A stretch of 64,000 bases of DNA from Sphagnum compactum (lineage: Eukaryota; Bryophyta; Sphagnopsida; Sphagnales). Both the position numbers and the translations under genes were made by a program. Below are positions 37,901 to 48,886 of this stretch, piece after piece (within the stretch, counting starts at the first letter, position 1; the number at the start of each line of letters is the position of its first letter). A model generated the notes under the pieces. The model made no database searches and was not told the origin of the DNA. It saw only the letters and a program-made list of their open reading frames with translations. The stretch is taken from positions 6,748,213 to 6,812,212 of the forward strand of contig OZ234493.1 of assembly GCA_965153455.1 (NCBI GenBank). The letters are read 5' to 3'.

Positions 37901-39896
37901 GTACCAGCAACCAACAACCCCAGATCTAATGTTATCACCTTCTTGCCTTCAATAGTCTCAGGGACATCACCCGATGCAATTCGCTGGGCTAGGCCCTCTG
38001 CAATAGCAGTTTTTCCAACACCTGGTTCTCCAATAAGGCAAGGATTATTTTTTGTTCTTCGACCCAGAATTTGTGTTACCCGCTCAATTTGTGCTTGCCG
38101 ACCTACAACTGGATCAAGTTTGCCCTGAAGTTGTTCATCAACCAGAGACAAGTAAGTTTCTATACTACACAGAAATGCCACAGCCAGTCATGATCCAATC
38201 CTCCCAAAGGTCAGGGGATATAAAGCTACCAGCAATTGGAGAATTTACAAAAGTGAGATGCATAGGGTTAACACACTTCACCTCTTCAGCAAGCTTTGTC
38301 AAATTGGTACCATATTCCTCCAAAGTTGGCATTTTGTTACTACTACTTCCACCCCCTACTCCTGCCCCCACAGATTCTGTACTCTCGCCCACCATCCGTA
38401 TAACCTGCAATTGTAAAACCATGTTAAGCAGACCCACATCAGTACTCTAAGCTCCCTAGGCCCCAACTGGTATACAAACCCAATAGACCTCTCTGACCAA
38501 CAACAAAAAAGACCATCATGTCACATATTTGGTACCATATTCAGGGTACTCGACTTGAAGAAAGACAACCATGACCCCTTCATGGAAGCAACTTTGATAC
38601 ATCACATTCATGCATTTCATCAATTGATCACGTCTTTAAACAGACATAGGGAGCACCTAAATACTCCTTATCATCAGATCTAACTTCTAGTTAGGCAGGA
38701 CTGATGGCAGCACACCTGTGTGCGAATGCTGCTGGGATCTGCTCCAAGATTCTCCAGGACTCGGGCTGCAACACCCTCCCCCTCCCGCAATAACCCCAGA
38801 AGCAAATGCTCTGTACCTATGTAATTATGGCCTGCACAGATCACCACCACAAAACACTGCAGTGTGACTAAGGGTTTCTCCCCATTAGGCTGTTTTGACG
38901 CAGTGTATCTGTGATCTCAGTAGCCTAATGGTAAACCACTGACATAGGGCCTTGTTTTTCTTGCTCTAGGGACAGTTTCTTTCCATTGGAGAGCTACAAG
39001 TGGGTTAAAAATATGTAAATAATCATCTTAGAAACTCTGGGAACACATGTTCTCATGAAAAAAGGGACAGATGTCACTGCATGGTGAGTCACACTTTGAA
39101 CTCACAGCTCTCACAGCTCCTGCATTTGTCAATGCTTGATGGTAGAGCTGTTAGATGACTGTGAGCACAGCTAGTTGAAAAAACTTAACAGAAAGCTGAT
39201 GTGATCACAGCAGCCTAATGGAAAGAGGTCCTAAGCCATTGAGCACCAACTTTTGCAAAGTTAATCTTGATGGAAATTGCATGTTTGATACATACCAAGC
39301 TGACGGGCTTCCTCCAGAGAGAGTTCCAAAACCCGCTTTGCCCGTGGAGTGAAAGGAATTTCAACAGCCACAAACCCACTCCCTCGCCCGATAATCTTCT
39401 CAACCTCCACACGAGCTTCTTTCAAATTCACGCCCATAGATTTCAAAACTTTGGCTGCAATTCCAGTGCCCTCGCCTACTAACCCTAACAAGATTTGCTC
39501 AGTCCCGACGAAATTATGGCCTAAACGCCGTGCTTCCTCTTGGGCTAGCATTATGACTTTGATGGCTTTTTCAGTAAACCGCTCAAACATGGCTGTGACG
39601 ACCCCCTTGGACACAGATTTCGGAGATTTCACTATATCCACTGCGGATGCCACAACGGAACGAAAATCCTTCCCTTGTATTGACATCAAGCCGTCAATTG
39701 CTGTCGCTTTCCGCATCCCAGCAAACGTTTGAAACACTGCAGTTGAGGAAACCTGTAGCTGGCCGCCATTTCTCCTTGCTCCAGAAGAACGCGCTGCTAA
39801 AACTCTGTGGTTTCCAGGAGCTTGAAAAGCTGAAGCAAATTGAGGACTTCCAGTAGTGCGTAGACTTACAGATGCTTTCGCTACAGCTGACGCCAT
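34913..39896 (-). CDS. CLPC: Plastid Clp protease chaperone subunit ClpC (HSP100, AAA+)
   Basis: Nine minus-strand exons encode 937 residues: 39896-39296, 38831-38716, 38404-38282, 38124-37723, 37221-37004, 36683-36608, 36478-36389, 36272-35334 and 35161-34913. ClpC is the stromal AAA+ unfoldase that feeds the ClpP protease and assists import at the inner envelope. The first 90 or so residues are Ser/Ala/Arg-rich, like a transit peptide. A double Clp-N repeat follows ([36 protein letters not shown]). AAA-1 has Walker A GEPGVGKT (312-319) and Walker [15 protein letters not shown]. The middle domain includes a UVR-like [18 protein letters not shown]-2 has GPTGVGKS (655-662) and [15 protein letters not shown]. 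Length fits higher-plant ClpC. All phases match. Intron 7 has a GC donor (AAG|GCAAGA at 36388), the only choice that restores the conserved FEKAGELRD. Confidence 0.96.
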
Positions 39897-40877
39897 TTTT
39901 TTCAGACTTAAAATTTCAGAACAGTGCTAGAACTTCTCTTCAGAAATCTCGGAATCCTCCTCCGTCTTTTCGACAAGCGCCCTTCCCTTGGTACGTCAAA
40001 TCGATCTCAAACCGCGGTTCAACTGACCAGCTTCCGGAGAAAGAAAAAAAACGTCTTTCCCTTCGGCGCTTCTACCACAAACTTCCCTATGTTTCTTCAC
40101 TCCTCCCTATGTTTCTGTCGTTACTGTCTCATGCATACCAGCTCCAAAGAAGAAGAAGAAGGCAAAAAAAAAAAAAAAAAAAAGTTTCCGACCTGGAGCT
40201 TCTCTTCACCAATTTGGACGCCAAAACATGCAAAATGTACATAAACTTACAGAGAATGTGCTTCACCCAAAATGATGCCACGAAGTAGTCTGCAGTTCAC
40301 GTATTGCGAGGGAAAAAGACGGAATTGTTCCTTGGGGCGACGCACTCCCTTCCTTCCTTCCTGCAAAGACACTCCCGCTCGGGCCACGACGACAACGAGG
40401 AATGAGGGAGAAGCTTTCCACGATCCACAGTTGTCGATTGTAGGAAAACTGTCCACCGTGGCCGAATATGGACCGTCAGATGAGGACCCAAAATCGCTTT
40501 GAAGAACCTGAAACCAGGTCCCAAAATGAGAGTCAGCACCTGGATTGAAACCTAAATAGTTCCGCACAAAATATCAGATCCAGCACATTTTCTGTAACTG
40601 ATGAAAATGTACGCATGTGCTGATTCTGAATCGTAGAATCTGCCACCTGTAGATTATGCACCTCGTTCAAAATTGGCCTAAAATTCCTAGTGTATATTAG
40701 GAGGCCATTTTCTAAACCGTAAAGCACTCGGAGGAAATTGATAATGTATTTGTAGGGCAGTTTATATTTGAGAATGAGACTTGCTATAGCATTCCGTGTA
40801 AGAGCCATAGGGTAGAAAATCCCTATCACCAAGGCTTTTTTTTTTTTTAAATTGTGTGGCACCCCACTATTATTGTA
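39897..40877. other. ClpC upstream region
   Basis: This should hold the ClpC promoter and leader. A run of about 20 A residues lies at 40,165-40,184, and a GC-richer patch at 40,270-40,500. No gene is supported. Confidence 0.45.
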
Positions 40878-40916
40878 ATACCTTTCTCGGCCTTTTGGCT
40901 AAGATCAAGTGTAGTA
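40878..40916 (+). pseudogene. 3'-truncated U2 snRNA fragment (first 39 nt)
   Basis: The sequence starts ATACCTTTCTCGGCCTTTTG and continues through the branch-point recognition element GTAGTA. It matches the 5' end of U2 snRNA base for base as I recall it, then diverges completely. Stem-loop IIa, the Sm site and the 3' half are absent. No plant snRNA upstream element (RTCCCACATCG) is visible in the preceding bases. It is best read as a truncated retropseudogene. Confidence 0.85.
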
Positions 40917-40940
40917 CCTTTACCATTTTAGCCATAATTT

Positions 40941-40941
40941 A

Positions 40942-40974
<33 letters not shown>
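40941..40974 (+). repeat. (AAT)n microsatellite
   Basis: About eleven AAT/ATA triplets just downstream of the U2 fragment. Confidence 0.9.
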
Positions 40975-41539
40975 TCAAATTTTCAAAAACTTTACTAATT
41001 GTCTTGTCAAAAGTTTTTAAAACTTAATTTTAAAGTTTCAAAATGTATGGATCATTGTGTTCATTTGTCCATGAGCACCTTTGATTTTAAGCATCACATG
41101 TGAATTCTAGTGAATTCTAAGTAACAAATACCTACTCGAAATCAATACCTACCTTAAATCATCATAATTGACTAACTCATTTTGTGAAGGTCTAGTTTAA
41201 CGACATTTATACTACTTAATTATCAATACCTATATAACTACATAAGTACCTATTTGCAATAATATGTTGAATTTTTTTCAAAACTTTTTTAATATATTCA
41301 ATTTTAAAAAAAAAATTGGGATTGTACAACTAAAGTGAAAAAATGAAAAATAAATAAATATTCGCCTAAACTATTTCAAAATGGTAAGGTTACTATGGTA
41401 GTATCATTGGAAAGCCTTCAATGACTACATGTGTATCACACTCTTAAAATCAACATTTTTTTTGCATATGTTATAACAAGTGTTTTTTTAAATAGAACTA
41501 AAATAGAAATAGAAAGCACATTCTATATAGTAAAGGACG

Positions 41540-41615
41540 TCGTGGTCGTGAAGCTTCGGGATGATATGAAGCTTTCCATCCAGATGTCGGGATGAAATGA
41601 AACTTTCCATCCATC
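41540..41615 (-). repeat. Dispersed repeat with a tandem TTCATTTCATCCCGACATC-type motif
   Basis: On the minus strand two diverged copies of a roughly 31-base unit follow each other. Each combines TCATCCCGA with GGAAAG(C/T)TTCAT. The same TTCATTTCATCCCGACATC string occurs on the plus strand at about 3,270-3,290, so the sequence is dispersed. Confidence 0.6.
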
Positions 41616-41757
41616 CGTCCGTCATCCATCCTGTCATCCATCCAAACAGAACAAATATATATTTTAAAAAGGGAAAACTAGAAAAAAAAAAAAAAACAGA
41701 AAAACACTTTAACAATTAGAAACTTTTTGTAAACATTTAAACATTAAACAAAAAAAG

Positions 41758-42450
41758 GAAATACAGTAAAATAATCTTAAAAGAAAATTAAAAAATAGAT
41801 GACAAAAAATAAGAAACAAAACAAAGAGCAAAAGAAAGAGATAAAAAAACCATACTTGAAACAAAAATGAGGTTTGTCTTCTTTTTCCAAACTTCAAACC
41901 TGCATCTAATCAAACAAAAATAAAAAAGTTTTTTTAAATTGTTTTTATTATAAAAAAATATTAGAAAAACTAGAATTTTTTTGGAAAAGGAAATAGAAAC
42001 TAAATAAATAAATAAAAATAGAAAAAAAATGAAGATAGACAAAATAAGAATAGAAAAAATTAAAACATGAAACAAACATAAACAAAAAACGTAAAAATAC
42101 AAAAACTATAAAAAAGGAATGGAAACAAATGAAACAAGGAAAGGGAAATACAGTAAAATCATTTTAAAAGAAAAAAAATTACAAAAAAAAAGAAACCAAA
42201 TAAAGAGTAGAAAATAAGAAAAAATAAAACTTATAATAATGAAGAAAAACCCTACTTGAAAAAGAATGAGGTGTGTCTTCTTTCTCTAAACTTCGAACTT
42301 GCATCCAAATAAACAAAAATACAAAAGTGAAAAAGAAACACTTTATTTTTATTATACAAAATAATAATAAAACAGAAAACACATAAAAATAAAAAATAAA
42401 AAAGATAAAAGTTTTAAATAAAACTAAAACATGAACCAAACATTGTTGAA
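41758..42450. repeat. Diverged tandem duplication, period about 390 bp
   Basis: Both copies begin GGAAATACAGTAAAAT (41758 and about 42146) and share a later block with TGAGGTNTGTCTTCTTT followed by AAACTTC and CTTGCATC. Identity is moderate and obscured by A-rich low complexity. No coding potential is recognised. Confidence 0.65.
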
Positions 42451-44705
42451 ATAACACACCTGTGCATTAGGCACAGGGTTCAAACCAGTAGACAAGGTAT
42501 AGGATGTGATTGTTTCTTAAAGATTTGTTGTAATTGAGTAAAAAATGAACACAACAAGCTTTATTCTCATGAAAAATAGGTATACATTAACATGTGCAAC
42601 TTGAGTTATAGGGGCTTTTGAAGGGTTTCAAAGGTTGTTGTAGATGTTAGCCATAGAATGCAACCTGCCATGACCCATGTGAAAGATCATATGCCAAGGA
42701 CTAATGTATTGGAGCAAATAAGAATCCAAACATAAAACTTAAAAGCACGTGTTACCATGCACCTTTTGACATGAAATTAGATAAGGGAAAATGCATTTTG
42801 GTGCACATTATATGTCCTTGATGTTTGGTGAGCTTGGCCATTTTCCTTTAACCATTCTTTTGACATAAACAACTCGCACTCAGTTGGTTTTGACTTTGGT
42901 GGGTAAAATCAACCAATTTATATTTTCATTTTATTTTTCATTTTTGTGTTTGTTGAGTTCCCATCTATCTATATGAAAGAGAAATCTATATACTATGTGA
43001 TAGAAATGCACATGTCCATGCTTTTACGTGTCTTTATTGTTCGTTAACATTAAGCTTGTACATACTCATTGGTGTAAATATTATAAAGATAGATTTGAAC
43101 TTGGTCATGAAATGGCAGCTGCAGCATTAACCTACACATGTGCAATGGTGGCACTTAATTGGAGGGGACTTTTGAAGTTGTCACACCTACCATTTCCATT
43201 AATAACGTCAGCATATTACCAATGGATGCTTTTGAACGAAAATGGGGTATTCATGTGTGTGAAGCTAACTGACAATGGGCTTTTGCACCTTACTCATTTT
43301 TGTTAGAACCTTATTGAACCATCGTATTGACTCTCATTTTTCAAATTATAATAATGATTTGTTGGCTCTTGGGATGTCGTGTAGTTTCACAAATAGGGAT
43401 TTTCAAAAGTTTTTTTCCCATTTTCATAAGCTACAACTCCTTGACCTTCGTGGTGCTTAGGTAACAAATGAACTTTCCACCCATCTCCTTACATGTCTTG
43501 GAACAGTTTAATAATAGTTATGGAATGTCCATGTTGAAGGTGTTGATGTCTTTTCCTTGGAATGGGTAAAATGGTTGTTCCCTTTTTCTCACTAAAGGTT
43601 GAAGATCTTGTCGTACCTATATAAGTGCTCTTGTAGTTAAGGGGGAAGTTACAGGGTCAAGGAAAGATAAAGGATGTAAACATACAAATACCAAGTTGCT
43701 ATAGGGGTTGGAACAAAAATAGGTGAAGCTCCATCACCTATGTGCAAATGGCAACTTATTTCACAAAGACATAAAATTGAATCTACATATGCAAATGCAA
43801 TTTTTTTTGAAACCTATAAAAACTTTCAAGAGATTTTTTTTATCAACCAAACATGGTTAGTGCCATGATGTAAATTTGCATACAAACATCATCATATTCA
43901 TTTGTTAATGGAATTGGGCATTATGCTTTTGGATAGAGAATTAGTCTATTTGATTTCGCAAATGTTGAACAACCTATGAACAGATTTGACAAACGAAGGA
44001 TTGGCATCAATCGCTTTATGCAAGACATTGTACATTTCAACATCCCCATAGACCTAATCTACAACAACTTGAGATAAACCATTTCCATCCTCAACCATCC
44101 ATTTCACTTGCAACGGAAATTGCATTATTGGGTGGCAACTTGCGATGAAAATTTCCTCCCATTTGAAAACCCCGTGTGAATAAAGAAAGATTAGAAAGTT
44201 GTGACTTAAACAAAACTTAGAAACAAGAATCCATTGACAAGAAAAAAAACCAAAAGTGCCTTATGGAATTTAAGTTGTAACAACAAATCAAAATCAAAAT
44301 TACATACTTCGTAACACCAGGTTTGGAAATACACTGAATCATAAACATTCAATGACAAAGAAATCAAATAAGTTTTATAAAAACGTAAAACTTTTGAAAT
44401 AAAACAATTTAAAAAAAAAGAAACATAAAAAAAATGTATCACCTAATTATGCCTTACATCTCTAAAAAAACCAATAATCGACGTAGGATCAACAATCAAG
44501 TTAATTGTTATTGAACAATTTTATAAATGGCTAAAAACGTGGCCAAAGGTAATATTAATGTTGAGAACATCAAATGGTTGTTGACTAAGGACTGCTTGTT
44601 GAACATGGATTTCTTACCAATCATAAATCATTTCCAACCCAAAAATCTCATCATCGAAATACTGATTCCAAAAGTTATCAAAACCCAATTCATTACCCAA
44701 TTCAT
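42451..44705. other. AT-rich stretch without a firm gene
   Basis: It consists mostly of A/T-rich, stop-dense sequence. At 43,028-43,500 a short plus-strand frame with HKLQLLDLRGA and VTNELSTHLL looks faintly like leucine-rich repeats, but stops follow at once. A decayed LRR gene fragment is possible but weakly supported. Confidence 0.3.
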
Positions 44706-44739
44706 TTAAAATCTCTTGTGTACCACTTGAACCAGTGAC

Positions 44740-45090
44740 AACATAAAATCTTTTTTAATACAAAACATGAGTAGCAGCATAAAATAACCTTCGATTAGAA
44801 AAAGTAGAACCATGTCTTTATAAACCATAAAAAAAACCATGAAGAAAATGTCTTTATGGACCACAAACAATAGTAGCAACAGATGGTCTCTATGGACTAG
44901 AAGCAATAACAATTGCATAAGGTGCTTTTGAAATAGGGACAAAAATAACAACAATAGAAGCTTTTCTTAAACCAGGAAAAACAGTGGCAACAAAAGGTCT
45001 CTTTAAACCAACATTTGGAACAAAAAAAAATGTAGCAAAAGGTGTACTTGGACCAATGACACAATTTGAAGGACTAAAAGCCTCATTTGC
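44740..45090 (+). repeat. Degenerate protein-coding-like repeat (TKGLFKP motif)
   Basis: The plus strand reads as imperfect units around ACAAAAGGTCTCTTTAAACC. In one frame this gives KGLFKPTFGTK and KGVLGPMTQFEGL, with one in-frame stop upstream. Related nucleotide units recur back to about 44,740. It may be the remains of a repetitive coding exon or a minisatellite; no family is recognised. Confidence 0.45.
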
Positions 45091-46079
45091 AAAATCATCT
45101 TAAAAAAAAACTCATACACAAAAAAATTAAAATGAATAAGGATGCAATGGCAAAAAGGTAGGAAAAAAAAGAAATTAAAGTAAATAACCATGAAAACTTC
45201 TTAAAATGTAAAGAGCAACCACTGAAAATTCCTAGGTAGTAACAAATCAACATCACATTGATTTTTTATAACAAATAAGAAACAATTAAAACCCAAAAAC
45301 ATGATGAAAAAAAAAATTATTAGAAAATAAAAATAAAACATTTTTTTTTTTTCAAAAAACTTTTTTTTTCATGAAGAGTTTTGTCATAACAAAGGAGACG
45401 GTTTGCTTTTAATTCACCACTAATAATGCGATGTAAAACTCGATTTCTAAGGTGTTTGTCAACCTGATTATACCTACAAAGATGCAAACCCAATAGAAAA
45501 AAAAAAAGATTTCAAAAATCAAAAGAGGAAAATGATTTTAAAAATTTGATTGTACATACAAAGATACACAAAAAGAGAAAAAAATTGAAAATTTGGGTTT
45601 AAAAGTGGAAGGATGTTCAAAAAAGATTTGGAAAAAAATAAATTAAAAAAAAGACTCGTTTCCCATAAAATATGTGTGTAACATTGACCGATAACATCCA
45701 TGCCATGTTCACATGGCCTTAATGCCTCTTCCGAGAAAGAGACCGTTACTTAATAACTCTAAATTATCCTTGACTTAAGGTAATGATCATAACAACCCCT
45801 TCACTTCATTAAACATTATTGCTACCAAATCCAAAATGACATGTGGAAGATTGTGGAATAGATAAAGTACATTTTGAACTTTAGTCACAAAGCCAAATAC
45901 ATATTGTCATAGTTGCTTCTTTTGCAATGGGGCAATATTTGTTTGCTCTTCACAAGGAAAAGAGAAAACCAATGTCATAGGAAGTTCCTCATGGAGCTAC
46001 TGCTATTGCAGTTTGTCATCTCTTCTCTGGAAAATCATCCATTTTGACACCTAGAGACTCTAAATTTCAATTGTTTTTG
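45091..46079. other. A/T-rich stretch, nothing recognised
   Basis: Long A and T runs and stop-dense frames. No repeat boundaries or domains are seen. Confidence 0.45.
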
Positions 46080-47490
46080 GTTTAAAGGTTCGACGCATTA
46101 TTTAATGATGAAAATAAGGCTAAATTGTAGCTACTCAACATCTCAATTTATTAAAATTAAAAGTCTTATTACTAAATTTCAGTACCACCCAAAAAAAAAC
46201 TCCAAAAAGAAAAAGAAGAAAAACTCAAAATACGACCATTTATTTGACAAAACTTTGTTTTTCAAAGATGAGAAATCAGAGGTCAAAATATTAATGATTA
46301 ACTTCAGTTGGTTGTATCCAGCGGGTGCAATAGTAAACCATATGTCATATTTAGGTTTCCATCTAGGTTTAAGGTGCATAAAGAGAGGATGGGGACCTAG
46401 GTTTTTTAGAAGGCCAAATTGGATGATGCCAAGCCATTTCCTTGTATGTTTCGATGACATAAAAAATTGGGTAATCAACACAAGGACGATGTCCAGTCGC
46501 CAAACATCATGTGACATCGATGCGTTAGTTTTTTGACACACCTTGGCAAAATTTCAATACCAAACCGATAGGGCATTCAACCAAAAAAAACTTCTAGAAA
46601 TTTACATTATGGAGTTCAGAACAGCTGTTGATGAAGAAATTTCAAATACAAAAATAACCAAACTTCAAGTTAAGGCTTATTGGAGACGTTAGTTGGCAAA
46701 TCGATTGTGCCAACATCAATCGTTTCTCTTCAAGAGTTAGAACATATGATTTCTTAATATTCTTGCTAAGATTTGCATTTGAAGTTCGCAATGTAGTTTT
46801 GTTTCCAACAAGCTTAACTTGACTATATCTTGCATCCGTAAGGATGTTGAAACCAATTGAAGGAACAACGTTGGTTTCAACCGTTCGCTGATTTTGCCTT
46901 TGTTGGATTAGTTGATTGATAGTTCGAATCAATGCTTAAATGTTGCCATGAAAACAAAAAAGTTAAAAAATAAAAAATAAAATAAAAAATGACATTTGAC
47001 TAAACAAAACTAAAAACATCCAAAATGAATGGATATAAATATGAGTGAAACAAGAATCAACATAAAATTTGGACAGAAATAGAAATAGAAACCAAAATTG
47101 AATAATAATAATAAAATGAAATGTTCAAGAATTTTATAACCTGGTTGCAAGGGTATAGGTCAATAGAAAGTAAGGAATAACAACAACATCAATTAAAAGA
47201 AAAAAAAATGGGAAATAATTAAATGAATTGGCATGAAAAAACAAAAATTACCTTTTTTTTTTCATAAATCAAACTTGGTCGAAGGGTGAGAAGTGCCACC
47301 TTTTTTTGCAACTTATAACATAAACAAATAGAGCTTGTCAACGAAATCCTTGACGGTCTCTTCATTCTCAAATAAATTGTTTATAGATTTTTGCATATCA
47401 TAATCCCAAAATCGTCGCCAGTCATCAAACAATTTCATAACCCAAAGTTTAGTATGTTTATTGACTCTTCAGCCTCCTTTGGTAACATTG
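46080..47490 (-). pseudogene. Decayed Crypton-like (DUF3504-type) tyrosine recombinase
   Basis: Minus-strand fragments occur in the order expected of Crypton-like recombinases. N-terminal core-binding region at 47,490-47,262: HTKLWVMKLFDDWRRFWDYD, then ETVKDFVDKLYLFML, a stop, and VAKKGGTSHPSTKF. After a possible intron (donor AG|GTAATT near 47,250) comes the block at 46,930-46,640 with SIGFNILTDARYSQVK and VLTLEEKRLMLA. The block at 46,400-46,260 has PLFMHLKPRWKPKYDIWF then TIAPAGYNQLKLIINIL, close to the FYLxP...W(F/Y)..xPxGxN signature of this family. Finally, 46,150-46,087 reads KLRC ... VATI ... FHH ... IMRRT, the remains of the catalytic SLRAT/IMRRTGH region. Several stops and lost residues show the gene is dead. 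Family naming rests on motif recall and needs a profile search. Confidence 0.55.
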
Positions 47491-47505
47491 TTCAATTTAG
47501 ATTCA

Positions 47506-48003
47506 TTAATTTGAAGAAATCAATATTTTGCATTGAAATCTCACCAGAAGGAGAAACATAATCAATGGCATCATGAGATTTTCAAAATCAACTACACCGA
47601 CACCATAATCTAGAAAAGGGGAATGATTAACAATAGAAGGAGGAGGAAATTGAAATTTAGAAACATCGATTGCAAAAGGGACATCATAACCATCAACATG
47701 CAAAGGAATTGCAAGATCATCTTTTAATGAAGAATCAAAATCAAGAGGACGAGCAAAAACTTCAAGAAGTTGAATGAAGATATATGATCCATCATTTGAC
47801 CACAAAAGTTTAAGGGTATTACAACTAGTAGAAGGGATGGATGCAAAAACAAAAGGAGTAGATGGGGCAATAGGGCTTTGATCCACTAGCTTCAACAAAA
47901 CATATCTATGTAATTTCTTTGGGAAAGAATGCATGAGAAGCTCCATCATAGTTAAGATCTCTACAACAAACCTTCTTTGAAGGAGTCGTATAAAATGAGC
48001 CAT
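47506..48003 (-). CDS. Unrecognised 165-codon frame upstream of the Crypton-like remnant
   Basis: An uninterrupted minus-strand frame in a stop-dense AT-rich area, reading for example KLLWSNDGSYIFIQLLEVF and DVPFAIDVSKFQFPPPS. It lies just 5' of the recombinase remnant, on the same strand, so it may be an N-terminal or accessory part of that element. I recognise no domain. It could also be chance. Confidence 0.3.
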   Translation of the reverse strand: MAHFIRLLQRRFVVEILTMMELLMHSFPKKLHRYVLLKLVDQSPIAPSTPFVFASIPSTSCNTLKLLWSNDGSYIFIQLLEVFARPLDFDSSLKDDLAIPLHVDGYDVPFAIDVSKFQFPPPSIVNHSPFLDYGVGVVDFENLMMPLIMFLLLVRFQCKILISSN

Positions 48004-48490
48004 AGAAAGAGAGTAGAAGAAACAATATTAAAAAATTAAAAAGAAGAAGAAGAAGAAGGAGCATAATGTAACTTACAATGTGATGCAAAACAAAAGAGAA
48101 TAAGCCACGGCAAACTATGGATGAAAAAGAAACAAAATAAAGAAAGCTTTGAAAAATAAACTTGCAAAATGAAAACAAGAAAACAAAAAAAGAACAAATC
48201 TACAAAAGAAAAAAAAAATTGTTGTAGAAGAAAAAAGAAAGAAAAAAACTTGCACAAATATTTCAGAAAACTTGCAAAAAGACCAAAAAAAGGGGGTTAG
48301 TTAATGAAATGAGAAGCAAAGCATGGAAAAAAACAATAACAAATGAAGCTAATTAATGAAACAATAATGAAATTAATTAACAAAACAATAAACAATTAAT
48401 GAAAAAGAACAAAAAAAGGGCTATTAAACGTTTACTTGTGCAAAGACATAAAAAAGAAATAGGAATAAAACATGTGCAAAAGAAAATAAA
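48004..48490. other. A-rich low-complexity stretch
   Basis: GAA- and A-rich sequence including an (AAG/GAA)n tract near 48,040-48,060. No gene is seen. Confidence 0.5.
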
Positions 48491-48494
48491 ATTC

Positions 48495-48797
48495 CCCTAT
48501 ACTAAAACCCTAAACCTCAAAATCCTTCTTCCCTTGAGCATAAGACCCTAAACCCCAAACCCTTCATCCCCGACCCCAAAACCTTCAACCCGGAGCCCTT
48601 CCTCCCTTGAGGCCCTAAACCCTAAACCCTGAACCTTTTTAAGGTTCTTCCCTTGAGGCCCAAAACCCTAAACCCCTTTCAAGGTTCTTCCCTTGAGGCC
48701 TAAAACCCTAAACCCCTTTCAAGGTTCTTCCCTTGAGGCCTAAAACCCTAAACCCCTTTCAAGGTTCTTCCCTTGAGGTAAACCCTGAACGTCTTCA
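48495..48797 (+). repeat. Telobox-rich minisatellite upstream of ATR
   Basis: AAACCCTAAA-type telomeric motifs are scattered from 48,495. They become locked into an exact 40-base tandem unit starting at 48641, 48681, 48721 and 48761, with a partial copy at about 48797. Each unit combines AAGGTTCTTCCCTTGAGGCC with AAAACCCTAAACCCC. The array ends about 90 bases before the ATR start codon. Confidence 0.9.
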
Positions 48798-48819
48798 AGG
48801 TTCTTCCCTTGAGCTTTCA

Positions 48820-48886
48820 TGGTGGAAGGGGGTAGGGAAAGGGAGAGAGCGAGCGAGCGAGCACGCAGCAGGGTAGATAGGAGGGA
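48820..48886 (+). promoter_or_regulatory. Probable ATR leader with GAGA/GAGC tract
   Basis: Between the minisatellite and the ATG lies a purine-rich GAGAGAGCGAGCGAGCGAGC tract. Purine-rich 5' leaders are common in plant genes. The transcription start itself cannot be placed from sequence. Confidence 0.4.

Noticed and set aside
41488-42457. Very hydrophobic minus-strand frames (Phe/Leu-rich)
   Set aside because: They are translations of A-rich low-complexity DNA, with no conserved pattern.
42470-42500. B-box-like GGGTTCAAACC suggesting a tRNA
   Set aside because: No A box, anticodon stem or acceptor pairing is found at the right distance.
48495-48797. True telomere or chromosome end
   Set aside because: The telomeric motifs are short, interrupted and embedded in a 40-base unit, with genes on both sides. 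It is interstitial.
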